Of a stretch of 64,000 nt of DNA, positions 53,317-61,477 are shown in pieces. A program made the position numbers and the translations under genes. Location: the NCBI GenBank assembly GCA_021785695.1, contig JAJYEQ010000006.1:43639-107638 (forward strand). Reading direction: 5' to 3'. Numbering within the stretch: the stretch's first letter is position 1; every line of letters begins with the position of its first letter. This DNA is from Actinomycetes bacterium (lineage in GTDB: Bacteria; Actinomycetota; Acidimicrobiia; Acidimicrobiales; RAAP-2). Below the pieces are notes generated by a model. The model saw only the letters and a program-made list of their open reading frames with translations. It searched no databases and was not told where the DNA came from.

Positions 53317-55080
53317 ATGAGCGCGCTACGCGACCCGGGCGATCACCGCTACCGCTGGATCGTCCTGACCAACACCACGCTGGGCATCTTCATGGCGACG
53401 ATCAACGGCTCGATCATCCTGATCTCGCTGCCCGCGGTGTTCCGCGGCGTGGGCATCAACCCGCTGTCGTCGAGCAATGTCGGCTACCTCCTGTGGCTGC
53501 TCCAGGGCTACCTGCTGGTGACGGCGGTGCTGGTCGTGAGCCTCGGACGCCTCGGAGACATCATGGGCCGGGTGCGGATCTACAACCTGGGCTTCGCCGT
53601 GTTCACGGGGGCGGCGATCCTGCTGTCGCTGGATCCCCTGCGCGGCGGCGACGGCGCCATGTGGCTGGTGGTCTGGCGCGTGGTGCAGGGCGTGGGCGGG
53701 GCGATGCTGTTCGCCAACTCGAGCGCCATCATCGTGGACGCCTTTCCCGAGGATCGCCGGGGGTTCGCCGTGGGCATTAACCAGGTGGCCGCCATCGGCG
53801 GCTCCTTCGTGGGCCTGATCCTGGGTGGCCTCCTGTCAATCGTCGACTGGCGGATCATCTTCTGGGTGTCCGTGCCCTTCGGACTGCTCGGCACGGTGTG
53901 GGCCTACATCAGCCTGCACGACAACGGCGTGCGCACGCCGGCTCGCATCGACTGGTGGGGCAATGCCACCTTCGCGGTCGGGCTGACCTCGATCCTGGTC
54001 GGCATCGTGTACGGAATCCAGCCCTACGGGACGAGCTCGATGGGCTGGACATCTCCCCTGGTGGTCTCGACGATGGCCATCGGAGTCGCCTTCCTCGTGG
54101 GGTTCCTGTGGATCGAGATGCACGTCGCCGAGCCGATGTTCAACCTGCGCCTCTTCCGCATCCGGGCCTTCGCCGCGGGCAGCGCGGCCGGCTTCTTGGC
54201 GGCCGTCGCGCGCGGCGGTCTGCAGTTCATGCTGATCATCTGGCTCCAGGGGATCTGGCTGCCGCTGCACGGCTTCAGCTTCACGTCGACACCGCTGTGG
54301 GCGGGCATCTACCTGCTGCCGCTGACCCTGGGGTTCCTGGTGGCGGGGCCTCTCTCGGGTGCGATGTCGGATCGGCACGGCGCGAGGACCTTGTCGACGA
54401 CGGGCATGGTGCTGTTCGCGCTGAGCTTCATCGGGCTGCTGCTGATCCCGACCGACTTCCCCTACTGGGCCTTTGCCGTCATGGTGGCGCTCAATGGCGT
54501 GGGTGGCGGCATGTTCTCGGCGCCCAACACCACCGCCGTCATGAACGCCGTCCCGCCCACCCAGCGCGGGGCCGCGGCCGGCATCCAGTCGGCGTTCATG
54601 AACGCGGGCATGGTCCTGTCGATCGGCATCTTCTTCTCCCTGATGGTGGCGGGCCTGACCAACTCGCTGCCCGGATCGCTGCTGCGCGGCCTGTCGCGAC
54701 ACGGCGTGGCTCCCGCGACCGCCCACGCGGTGGCCCATATCCCGGCGGTGGCCAGCATCTTCTCGTCGTTCCTCGGCTACAACCCGCTGCGCACGCTGCT
54801 GGTGTCGCCGGCGGCGGCCCACGTGACACATGCGCAGTGGGTGGTCTTGACCGGCAAGAGATTCTTTCCCAGCCTCATCGTGAGCCCCTTCCATCAGGGT
54901 CTGATCATCGTCTTCCTCGCCGCATTCGCCATGAGCATCATCGGTGCGGTCGCCTCGGTCCTGCGCGGCGGGCGCTTCGTCTTCAAGCACCACACGCCCC
55001 ACGAGCACGTGGGCGACCTGACCCTGGTGGGCGGTGCGGTGCCCGGTGAGGTAGCCATCGAGAGCGACGTGGTGCGATGA
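53317..55080 (+). CDS. MFS drug:H+ antiporter, DHA2 family
   Basis: A 587-residue transporter with about 14 hydrophobic helices, the DHA2 (EmrB/QacA-like) layout. Early motifs include [22 protein letters not shown], and motif A appears as [18 protein letters not shown]; the helix-5 motif C region is [19 protein letters not shown]. Such pumps export drugs, dyes or antibiotics using the proton gradient. It follows a MarR-type operator, and its stop overlaps the marR start (ATGA). The substrate is unknown. Confidence 0.9.
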   Translation: MSALRDPGDHRYRWIVLTNTTLGIFMATINGSIILISLPAVFRGVGINPLSSSNVGYLLWLLQGYLLVTAVLVVSLGRLGDIMGRVRIYNLGFAVFTGAAILLSLDPLRGGDGAMWLVVWRVVQGVGGAMLFANSSAIIVDAFPEDRRGFAVGINQVAAIGGSFVGLILGGLLSIVDWRIIFWVSVPFGLLGTVWAYISLHDNGVRTPARIDWWGNATFAVGLTSILVGIVYGIQPYGTSSMGWTSPLVVSTMAIGVAFLVGFLWIEMHVAEPMFNLRLFRIRAFAAGSAAGFLAAVARGGLQFMLIIWLQGIWLPLHGFSFTSTPLWAGIYLLPLTLGFLVAGPLSGAMSDRHGARTLSTTGMVLFALSFIGLLLIPTDFPYWAFAVMVALNGVGGGMFSAPNTTAVMNAVPPTQRGAAAGIQSAFMNAGMVLSIGIFFSLMVAGLTNSLPGSLLRGLSRHGVAPATAHAVAHIPAVASIFSSFLGYNPLRTLLVSPAAAHVTHAQWVVLTGKRFFPSLIVSPFHQGLIIVFLAAFAMSIIGAVASVLRGGRFVFKHHTPHEHVGDLTLVGGAVPGEVAIESDVVR

Positions 55081-55499
55081 CCAAGCGCGTCGTGAGCACG
55101 GCCGCGCGGCTGCAGCTGGTCACCGGACGCCTGATGCGCATGATCCGACGGCACGGTGCGGCGGGCCTGTCGGCATCCCAGATCTCGGCCCTGGCGACCA
55201 TCGAGGAGTGGGGCCCGCTGCGCATGAACTCGCTGGCCACGCACGAGTCGCTGGTCGCCCCGGCGGCCACGCGCCTGGTCGCGGGCCTCGAGGAGCGCAC
55301 GCTGATCCAGCGCTGCGCCGATCCGGCCGACGGTCGCGCGGCGTTGGTCTCCCTGACGCCCGAGGGCGCCGCGACCCTGGCGGCGCTGCGCCGCGCCCGG
55401 TCCGTCGGGATCGAGGCGCGCCTGGCGGCACTGACCACGTCGGAACGCCAGGTCCTGGAGCAGGCCCTCCCGATTCTGGAGCGGCTCGCCCAGTCCTGA
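55077..55499 (+). CDS. MarR-family transcriptional regulator
   Basis: A 140-residue MarR protein with the central winged helix: [23 protein letters not shown], then [20 protein letters not shown] and the wing [16 protein letters not shown]. It overlaps the MFS gene and probably represses the MFS-marR unit through the palindrome at 53280-53299, being released by a drug-like ligand. That is the usual behaviour of this family; binding here is inferred. Confidence 0.88.
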   Translation: MTKRVVSTAARLQLVTGRLMRMIRRHGAAGLSASQISALATIEEWGPLRMNSLATHESLVAPAATRLVAGLEERTLIQRCADPADGRAALVSLTPEGAATLAALRRARSVGIEARLAALTTSERQVLEQALPILERLAQS

Positions 55500-55532
55500 G
55501 GACCGTTGGGACGTCGCGACGAAGGGAGCGAC

Positions 55533-56249
55533 GTGGACGAGAGCGCGCAGTGTTGGCAGGACGTGGCGGCGGTGCTGGCCGCTGGGGTCGACCGGCTGGT
55601 CCTGTACGGCCCACCGGGCACGGGCAAGACCTACGCCGCGCTGCATGTGGAGACTGGGGGTGCGGGGGCCGAGCGCCTCACGTGCACCGAGGACCTCACG
55701 TCGGCCGAAGTCATCGGGTCCTGGATGCCCCGGGGCGATGGCAGTTGGACGTGGCGGCTCGGACCCGCGCTGCGCGCCTGGACGGCCGCGGGCGGGCGGG
55801 GTGGGCGCCTGGTCGTCGACGAGATCGACCGCGCGTCGGGCGACGCCCTCTCGACCCTGCTGACCGTGACCGACTCGACGGCGTCGGCTCGCTGGCGCAA
55901 CCCCGAGACCGGGGAGTGGCTGACGCCCGGTCCGGAGTTCTCCGTCGTCGTGACGACGAACCTGGACGAGCTCGAGGACCTGCCCGCCCCGCTGCGCGAC
56001 CGGTTCGCGGTTCGCATCCGGATCGACCGCCCACCGGTCGCCGCCGTGGCCAGCCTCAGTGGTGACCTGCGCCAAGCGGCGCTGGCCGGGTCGCTCGCCG
56101 AGGGCGAGCGCCGCACGTCCCTGCGCAGCTTCTACGCGTTCGACCAGCTGCGAAACCATCTGGGGGGCAGCGAGGCCGCCCGGCTGGTCTTTGGCGAGGA
56201 GCGTGCTCCCGACGTACTGGACGCGTTGCGCGTCGCCGCGCTGCGGTGA
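55533..56249 (+). CDS. MoxR-type AAA+ ATPase (second MoxR-VWA pair)
   Basis: A compact 238-residue AAA+ ATPase. Walker A is LYGPPGTGKTYAAL near residue 30, Walker B is RLVVDEIDRASGDAL, sensor 1 is VVTTNLDELEDL and the arginine finger lies in PLRDRFAVRI. The GTG at 55533 has GGGAG just upstream; a TTG at 55506 is an alternative. The gene overlaps the following HExxH-VWA gene by four bases, so the two products probably work as a complex. It lies 33 bases after marR and may be read from the MFS promoter. Confidence 0.82.
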   Translation: MDESAQCWQDVAAVLAAGVDRLVLYGPPGTGKTYAALHVETGGAGAERLTCTEDLTSAEVIGSWMPRGDGSWTWRLGPALRAWTAAGGRGGRLVVDEIDRASGDALSTLLTVTDSTASARWRNPETGEWLTPGPEFSVVVTTNLDELEDLPAPLRDRFAVRIRIDRPPVAAVASLSGDLRQAALAGSLAEGERRTSLRSFYAFDQLRNHLGGSEAARLVFGEERAPDVLDALRVAALR

Positions 56250-57577
56250 GCGTCTATCCCGAGATCGCCGCGTGGCGCGGCGACGTCGCGCCGGGCGCGT
56301 GGCGCATCGAGTGGGGATCCCGGCGTCGGGGCGACGCCAGCTGCGACCTGGGGGGGCGGGTGCTGCGGGTGCCCCTGGGGGCCGATGCCAGTGCGCGCGT
56401 CGTGCGCGCCCACGAGCTGATCCACGCGCGGGTCAGCCCCGCCAGTGCCGCCGTCGTGCCCGCGGGTATCACGCCTCGAGCTCTCGAGTGTGCCGAGGAG
56501 TTTCGCGTCAACACAATCGGCGCCCGTCTGGGCTTTCCCGTCGACGAGCTGGTTGACGGATCCGAGCGGCGCGGCGGCGAGCGCCTCGCCCAGGCTGGGG
56601 AATGGGACGAGGCTCTGTGCTTCTGGCTCGCGGTCCTGGGCACGGGGGCCGAACGCGGGTACCTGGCGGGCATCCGACGGCACAGTCCCGACTGGGCGAG
56701 CGCCCTGCGGGCGGTGCGTACGCGAGTTCTCAGCCTGGTCCAGGATCGCGGACCGGCCGAGCTGGGCAGCACCGTCTTGGGAAGCGACGGGCTGCCGCTC
56801 GGCTACACCGAGGTGACCATCCCGGTGGCCCGCCTGGTGAGCAGCCTGCTCGGCCAGCCGCCCGGTGCGGGCGAAGAGGGCCGCCGGCGCGTGCGCGAGC
56901 GGCTGCGGATGCCGCCGGGGCGCCTGGCGGCGACGGGGCGCTTCGCGGACCTGGTGCTGGGGCCGGATCTGGCCCTGAGGAGTCGCCAGGCATCCGGGGC
57001 GCCGCGGTGGCGGCCGAGTGTCGAGGGGGTCGCGCTGCGCTACCCCAGCCGGCTGCTGGTGGACGATCAGCGGCGCGCGTTCGCCCACCGGGTGCCGGGG
57101 CGCGGCGGCGTGGTGGTCCTGGACCAGTCCGGCTCGATGGATCTGGCGCCGGCGCAGCTGGCCGACCTGGTGGCGCGAGCGCCGGGCTCGTGGGTGCTCG
57201 GCTACAGCCACCGGCCGGGCGACGACGGCTCCACGCCCAACGCCTGGATCCTCGCGGGTCCCCGCCACCAGGTGGCGGTGCCGCCGCGCGGTCACGTGGG
57301 CAACGGTGTGGACGGGCCGGCGCTGGCCTGGGCCCTGCGCCGCCGCCGGCCCGGCGAGCCGGTCGTGTGGGTCACCGACGGGCAGGTCACCGACTCCAAC
57401 GACTTCGCCAGCCCCCACCTGGCGGCGCAGTGCGCGCAGCTGGTGCGCACGCGGCGCATCGTCCTGGTGCGTGACCTCGACGAGGCCGGCGATGTCCTGC
57501 GGGGTCGCAGACCTCGTCATCGAGCGAGCAGCTTCGGACGCGTTGGTCGGGCACTGTCGACCATCGGGACGGGCTGA
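56246..57577 (+). CDS. Putative metallopeptidase-VWA protein (DUF2201-like)
   Basis: A 443-residue two-part protein. The N-terminal part has a zincin motif HELIH (residues 56-60) and a following ECAEEFRVN helix (81-89) that could give the third metal ligand. The C-terminal part is a VWA-like domain with MIDAS motif DQSGSM (293-298) and VWVTDGQVTDSND. This combination resembles the DUF2201 family (putative metallopeptidase plus VWA), which is linked to MoxR ATPases; the ATPase is directly upstream and overlapping. Substrate and biological role are unknown. No signal peptide is seen, so it should act in the cytoplasm. Confidence 0.75.
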   Translation: MSVYPEIAAWRGDVAPGAWRIEWGSRRRGDASCDLGGRVLRVPLGADASARVVRAHELIHARVSPASAAVVPAGITPRALECAEEFRVNTIGARLGFPVDELVDGSERRGGERLAQAGEWDEALCFWLAVLGTGAERGYLAGIRRHSPDWASALRAVRTRVLSLVQDRGPAELGSTVLGSDGLPLGYTEVTIPVARLVSSLLGQPPGAGEEGRRRVRERLRMPPGRLAATGRFADLVLGPDLALRSRQASGAPRWRPSVEGVALRYPSRLLVDDQRRAFAHRVPGRGGVVVLDQSGSMDLAPAQLADLVARAPGSWVLGYSHRPGDDGSTPNAWILAGPRHQVAVPPRGHVGNGVDGPALAWALRRRRPGEPVVWVTDGQVTDSNDFASPHLAAQCAQLVRTRRIVLVRDLDEAGDVLRGRRPRHRASSFGRVGRALSTIGTG

Positions 57578-57604
57578 CCAGGCAGGACACTGGCAGTGGC
57601 ATAG

Positions 57605-57618
57605 CGAACACCCGTTCG
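57605..57618 (+). promoter_or_regulatory. LexA (SOS) box 1 upstream of the LysM gene
   Basis: CGAAC-ACCC-GTTCG, a perfect inverted-repeat SOS box of the same pattern as the one in front of lexA. It is centred 22 bases (about two helical turns) before a second box. Confidence 0.88.
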
Positions 57619-57626
57619 CTACACTA

Positions 57627-57640
57627 CGAACGAGTGTTCG
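57627..57640 (+). promoter_or_regulatory. LexA (SOS) box 2 upstream of the LysM gene
   Basis: CGAAC-GAGT-GTTCG, the second perfect SOS box, 11 bases before the LysM gene start. A -10-like TACACT (57620-57625) lies between the two boxes, so LexA would block the promoter from both sides. Confidence 0.88.
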
Positions 57641-57651
57641 TAGGAGGGACG

Positions 57652-58056
57652 ATGGTCGCACAGGTCGTGACAGTGGAGCCGGTGGGCGCGCCGCGCCACC
57701 TGCGTCTCGTGGAGGCGCCGAGCGGGCCGACCGTGGCCGCGCGGCGCGCGCAGCGGGCCCGGCGGCGGTCGCGTCGCCACGTCGTGGGCGCGTTGGCCGT
57801 CCTGATGGCGGCCGGGACGGTCCTGGGCTCGCGGTCGCTGGCGTGGGGCGGCGCCACCGCGGCGGGCCTGCCCACCGACCTGGCCACCGGGTCCCAGCCC
57901 GCCGCGGGCAGCGTGTACGTCGTGGCTCCGGGTCAGTCGCTGGGCGACCTCGCCGCGGCGCTGAACCCCGTGGACCCGGCGGCCGCTCGCCGCGCCCTGG
58001 TGGCCGAGCTCGGCTCCTCAGTGGTGGTGGCGGGCGAGCACATCGTGGTGCCCTGA
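57652..58056 (+). CDS. SOS-controlled TM-LysM protein, probable cell-division suppressor
   Basis: A 134-residue protein. The first 42 or so residues are cytoplasmic and basic, one transmembrane segment follows (VVGALAVLMAAGTVLG), and the extracytoplasmic end is a degenerate LysM domain (VYVVAPGQSLGDLAAALN through VVAGEHIVVP). The ATG has AGGAGG four bases away (57642-57647) and two SOS boxes upstream. nrdR is the next gene. In mycobacteria lexA, a LysM gene (Rv2719c, an SOS-induced division suppressor) and nrdR are neighbours, and YneA of Bacillus is a functional analogue. The function is inferred from architecture, regulation and neighbourhood. Confidence 0.78.
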   Translation: MVAQVVTVEPVGAPRHLRLVEAPSGPTVAARRAQRARRRSRRHVVGALAVLMAAGTVLGSRSLAWGGATAAGLPTDLATGSQPAAGSVYVVAPGQSLGDLAAALNPVDPAAARRALVAELGSSVVVAGEHIVVP

Positions 58057-58094
58057 CGCCCTGGGGACCGCTGCGGGCCGTGTATCCTTCCGTG

Positions 58095-58565
58095 ATGCGC
58101 TGTCCGTACTGCGCGGCCGGGGAGGACCGGGTCGTGGACTCACGGGTGGCCGAGGATGGCTCGGCCATCCGGCGCCGACGCGAGTGCGCGGCGTGCGGCC
58201 AGCGCTTCACGACATTCGAGCGCATCGAGGAGCCGGCGCTGGTGGTCGTCAAGCGCTCGGGAGGACGCGAGGCCTTCGACGGCGCCAAGCTGCTGGCGGG
58301 CATGGCGGCGGCGGCCAAGAACCGCCCCGTGAACGAGGCCGTCCTCATCGGCGTGGTCTCCCAGGTCGAGGAGGAGATGCGGGCCCGGGGCGGCGACGTC
58401 CCCTCCGAGGAGATCGGCCGGGCGGCGCTCGACGCCCTGCGCGCGATCGATGACGTGGCCTACGTCCGCTTCGCCTCGGTCTACAAGGGCTTCGAGGGGA
58501 CCGAGGACTTCGCCCGGGAGATCGGCTTGCTCGTGAAGGCCACCGCTCCCAAGATCCGCTCGTAG
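58095..58565 (+). CDS. nrdR: Transcriptional repressor NrdR
   Basis: A 156-residue NrdR, the zinc-ribbon and ATP-cone repressor of ribonucleotide reductase genes. The zinc ribbon is MRCPYCAAGEDRVVDSR with RECAACGQRFTTFER, and the ATP-cone follows with VVKRSGGREAFDGAKL and DVAYVRFASVYKGF. The ATG at 58095 gives the invariant MRCPYC start. It follows the SOS-controlled LysM gene by 38 bases, a conserved actinobacterial neighbourhood. No NrdR target gene is in the window. Confidence 0.96.
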   Translation: MRCPYCAAGEDRVVDSRVAEDGSAIRRRRECAACGQRFTTFERIEEPALVVVKRSGGREAFDGAKLLAGMAAAAKNRPVNEAVLIGVVSQVEEEMRARGGDVPSEEIGRAALDALRAIDDVAYVRFASVYKGFEGTEDFAREIGLLVKATAPKIRS

Positions 58566-59272
58566 TGCGCGCGCTCCGTCTGCAGCCGCGTCGGGCTCTG
58601 GCGGTCTACGCCCATCCCGACGACGCGGACGTCGCCGCGGGCGGGATGCTGGCACAGTGGGCCCACGACGGCGCCGACGTGGCGCTGGTGGTGGTGTGCG
58701 ACGGCTCCAAGGGATCACACGGCCACTCGGTGGACGGTCCGGCGCTCGCCACCCGCCGGCGCGGGGAGGTGGACCGCGCCGCCGAGATCCTCGGGGTGAC
58801 GGTGGTGGTGGGGCTGGGCGTGCCCGATGGCGAGGTGGACAACGACCTCGGCCTGCGCTCCCAGCTGGTACGACTGGTGCGCGAGCACCGTCCCGAGGTG
58901 GTCGTGGGACCCGATCCCACGGCCGTCTTCTTTGGGGGCGTCTACGTGAATCACCGGGACCACCGCGAGACGGGTTGGGCCCTGCTCGACGCGGTGGCCC
59001 CCGCGGCGGGCATGCCGCTGTACTTTCCCGACGCCGGCCCGCCCCACCAGGTGGGACGCCTGCTCCTGTCGGGCACCCACGAGCCCGACGTCGTCGTCGA
59101 CATCTCGCGCACCATCCAGTCCAAGACCGCGGCGGTGCTGGCCCACGCCTCCCAGCTGGGCGCCGAGGACGCCGAGATCCGCGAGATCGTAGCGGTGCGG
59201 GCCGAGCAGGCTGGGCGGCCGGTGGGCGTGGCGTACGGCGAGGCGTTCCGGAGTGTCGAGCTCACCTGGTAG
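58565..59272 (+). CDS. PIG-L family deacetylase (LmbE-like)
   Basis: A 235-residue PIG-L/LmbE zinc hydrolase that removes an acetyl group from N-acetylglucosamine-type substrates. The metal motif is AVYAHPDDADVAAGG (AHPDD with Asp where Glu is common), and the second histidine block is YVNHRDHRETGWA. Relatives include MshB of mycothiol synthesis, but the length and neighbours do not fix the substrate. Its start shares one base with the nrdR stop, and dinB begins inside its last 20 bases. Confidence 0.87.
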   Translation: MRALRLQPRRALAVYAHPDDADVAAGGMLAQWAHDGADVALVVVCDGSKGSHGHSVDGPALATRRRGEVDRAAEILGVTVVVGLGVPDGEVDNDLGLRSQLVRLVREHRPEVVVGPDPTAVFFGGVYVNHRDHRETGWALLDAVAPAAGMPLYFPDAGPPHQVGRLLLSGTHEPDVVVDISRTIQSKTAAVLAHASQLGAEDAEIREIVAVRAEQAGRPVGVAYGEAFRSVELTW

Positions 59273-60596
59273 CGAGCCGCGCATTGACGACGCGCCGGTG
59301 CTGCACGTCGATCTGGACGCCTTCTTCGCCTCCGTCGAGCTCATCGACGACCCGTCTCTGCGGGGGCGCCCGGTCGTGGTGGGCGGGGGGAGCGCGCGCG
59401 GCGTGGTGGCCAGCGCCACCTACGAGGCGCGTCGCTTCGGTGTCCACAGCGGCATGGCGACGGCCCTGGCGCGGCGTGCCTGCCCGGACCTGGTGGTCGT
59501 TCCCGGGCACTTCGATCGCTACGAGGAGTTCTCGCGCCGGTTCCGGGCCCTGGTGCTGGACCTGACGCCCCTCGTCGAGCCCCTGGGGCTCGACGAGGCC
59601 TTCGCCGACTTGCGGGGACGGCGCCGCCTGGCCCCGGGCCCCCTCGAGCTGGCGCGCGGCCTGCGCCAGCGGATCTCCGACGAGCTCCACCTGGACAGTG
59701 CGGTCGGCGTGGCGCGCACGAAGCTGTTCGCCAAGCTGGGATCGAAGCGCGCCAAGCCCCGCGTCGGGTCGCGGGGGATCTCTCCGGGACCCGGAGTCCT
59801 GTGGGTCTCGCCGCAGCTGGAGGCCGAGTGGCTCGAGACGCTGCCCGTGGACGCGCTGTGGGGCGTCGGCCCCGCGACGGCGGCCAAGCTCGGACGCCTC
59901 GGGCTGCGGCACGTGCGCGACCTGCGCGGGCTCGAGCCCCACGTGCTGGCGACCCTGGTGGGCCCGGCGATGGCCGGCCAGCTGGCGGCCTACGCCCGGG
60001 GCGAGGACCCCCGCGAGGTGGTGGCCGACCGGGTCGCCAAGTCGGTCGGTCACGACGAGACCTTCGCGGTGTCGCGCCAGACGCGCGCCGAACTCAGTGC
60101 TGATTTGCGCGCTCACGCGGAGGTCGTGGCCACCGCGCTGCGCGAGCGCGGCGTGGTGGCCCACACCGTCACCGTGGTCGTGCGCTACGACGACCGCACG
60201 TCGGTGTCGCGATCCCAGACGCTGGACTTCGGGATCGACGACGCGGGCGGGCTGCGACAGGTCGCCCGAGCCCTGCTGGCGTCGGTGCCGCTCAGCCAGG
60301 CGGTGCGCCTGCTCGGCCTCTACGCCGGCAGCTTGCGGCCCCGCGCGGGAGCGCAGGTCCAGCTGCGCCTCGAGGTCGACGTGGCTGGGGGTGACGCGCT
60401 GAGCGCCGCGGCGGCCAACTCCCGCCAGCACCAGGGTGACCGGGCCGCCCTGCGCGACGCCGTCGACGAGATCCGGCGGCGCTTCGGCCGCACGGCCCTG
60501 GGCACCGCGGCCGACCTGGGGGTCGAGGGCATCGAGGCTCGGCGCCAGCGCGGCCGGACCGCCTTCGGGCCCGACCAGGAGTCGCCGGAACACTGA
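59253..60596 (+). CDS. dinB: DNA polymerase IV
   Basis: A 447-residue Y-family translesion polymerase. The palm motif is LHVDLDAFFASVEL, the fingers have VVASATYEARRFGVHSGM, and the second acidic pair lies in PLGLDEAFADL (the usual position of the SIDE motif). A helix-hairpin-helix thumb (WGVGPATAAKLGRLGL) and a little-finger domain with SVGHDETF follow. The tail of about 80 residues continues beyond the little-finger domain without a clear beta-clamp motif. The start is GTG inside the previous gene; no SOS box was seen upstream. Confidence 0.94.
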   Translation: MSSSPGSEPRIDDAPVLHVDLDAFFASVELIDDPSLRGRPVVVGGGSARGVVASATYEARRFGVHSGMATALARRACPDLVVVPGHFDRYEEFSRRFRALVLDLTPLVEPLGLDEAFADLRGRRRLAPGPLELARGLRQRISDELHLDSAVGVARTKLFAKLGSKRAKPRVGSRGISPGPGVLWVSPQLEAEWLETLPVDALWGVGPATAAKLGRLGLRHVRDLRGLEPHVLATLVGPAMAGQLAAYARGEDPREVVADRVAKSVGHDETFAVSRQTRAELSADLRAHAEVVATALRERGVVAHTVTVVVRYDDRTSVSRSQTLDFGIDDAGGLRQVARALLASVPLSQAVRLLGLYAGSLRPRAGAQVQLRLEVDVAGGDALSAAAANSRQHQGDRAALRDAVDEIRRRFGRTALGTAADLGVEGIEARRQRGRTAFGPDQESPEH

Positions 60597-60621
60597 CTTA
60601 CACTGGGCCCAGGAGGTGAGT

Positions 60622-60789
60622 GTGGGACGCTACGTCGTCTTCGGCATCATCGCGCTGGTGATCGTGATCGCGCTGGCGTCGCTCATCGCGTCGGCAATCG
60701 CCCTGCTGGCCAAGCTGGGCTTCATCATCCTGGTGGTGGCCGTGGTGTGGATCTACTGGCGCATGCGGCACTCCAAGTCGTCGTCCTAG
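60622..60789 (+). CDS. Small two-helix membrane protein
   Basis: A 55-residue hydrophobic protein with two transmembrane segments (FGIIALVIVIALASLIASAI and KLGFIILVVAVVWIYW) and a short basic, serine-rich end. The GTG at 60622 has AGGAGG at 60611-60616 with ideal spacing; an earlier GTG overlaps the Shine-Dalgarno and is less likely. It follows dinB by 25 bases. Function unknown. Confidence 0.68.
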   Translation: MGRYVVFGIIALVIVIALASLIASAIALLAKLGFIILVVAVVWIYWRMRHSKSSS

Positions 60790-60799
60790 ACGCGCCGGA

Positions 60800-61324
60800 C
60801 TAGGTGATCTCGGGTCGTAGGTAGAGGCGCACGCCGCCCAGGACCAGGAACAGGCTGATCACCAGGGGTGTGAGCACCGGTCCGATCCAGGGCACGGGGA
60901 TCAGGAAGAAGACGTCACGCGTCAGCAGGCTCGCCGGCCAGTGGAGAATCACGCGGAGCCACAGGTAGTAGGTCAGGTCCCAGGTCCCAAAGGCGATCAG
61001 GAAGGCACCCAGCCGCCGAGTCCAGCGATGCGCGGCGAGCCAGGCGATGGCGACGAGCATCACGATGGTGCAGGCCTCGCGGACAGTCTCCACGCGCCCG
61101 ATGGCGCTGGTGGCGAGGAGGGACCGGTCGGGCCTGATGAAAGTGATGAAGCCCAGATTCAGGATCGTGTGATAGCTGGTGGGCACGATGGGGGACAGCG
61201 CGCCCAGGATGTGGCGCAGGTCGTAGACGACGGCCGCCTCGACGTAGCCGAAGGCCGCGCCAAAGATCACCAGGGCGTAGACGCCGCGCACGCGCGTCCG
61301 GAAGGCCGAGAGGTCGTCAGCCAC
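60800..61324 (-). CDS. Multi-pass membrane protein of unknown function
   Basis: A 174-residue protein with about four or five hydrophobic helices. A conserved-looking N-terminal segment, GAAFGYVEAAVVYDLRHILG, sits at the first helix, and FGTWDLTYYLWLRVILHWP marks a later one. I do not recognise a characterised family; the Glu and Asp in membrane-proximal helices suggest a functional rather than filler protein. It is transcribed opposite to dinB and the small membrane protein and is divergent from tRNA-Cys. Confidence 0.68.
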   Translation of the reverse strand: MADDLSAFRTRVRGVYALVIFGAAFGYVEAAVVYDLRHILGALSPIVPTSYHTILNLGFITFIRPDRSLLATSAIGRVETVREACTIVMLVAIAWLAAHRWTRRLGAFLIAFGTWDLTYYLWLRVILHWPASLLTRDVFFLIPVPWIGPVLTPLVISLFLVLGGVRLYLRPEIT

Positions 61325-61406
61325 GTCTCGACGCTACCAAGGCGGGCAGCACCGTTGGGGTTCGTTGCTCGGGCTGATCGGCCCAGGTAGGTAGGATGAT
61401 CGTTCT

Positions 61407-61477
61407 GGCGGCGTGGCCGAGTGGATAGGCAGGGGCCTGCAAAGCCCCGTACTCCGGTTCGAATCCGGACGCCGCCT
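61407..61477 (+). tRNA. tRNA-Cys (anticodon GCA)
   Basis: A complete cloverleaf: acceptor stem ggcggcg / cgccgcc, D-arm, anticodon stem ggggc / gcccc with loop ctGCAaa (anticodon 61439-61441), T-arm ccgg-ttcgaat-ccgg and discriminator U, the identity base of tRNA-Cys. CCA is not encoded. It marks the boundary between the core chromosome and the gene-poor, recombinase-bearing DNA that follows. Confidence 0.97.

Noticed and set aside
59200..59253. SOS box for dinB
   Set aside because: dinB is a common SOS gene, but no CGAAC-N4-GTTCG pattern lies in the region before its start; it is probably transcribed from an upstream gene.
61365..61397. tRNA-Cys promoter TTGCTC ... TAGGAT
   Set aside because: The spacing of about 21 bases between the two hexamers is too long for a standard promoter, so it is not called.
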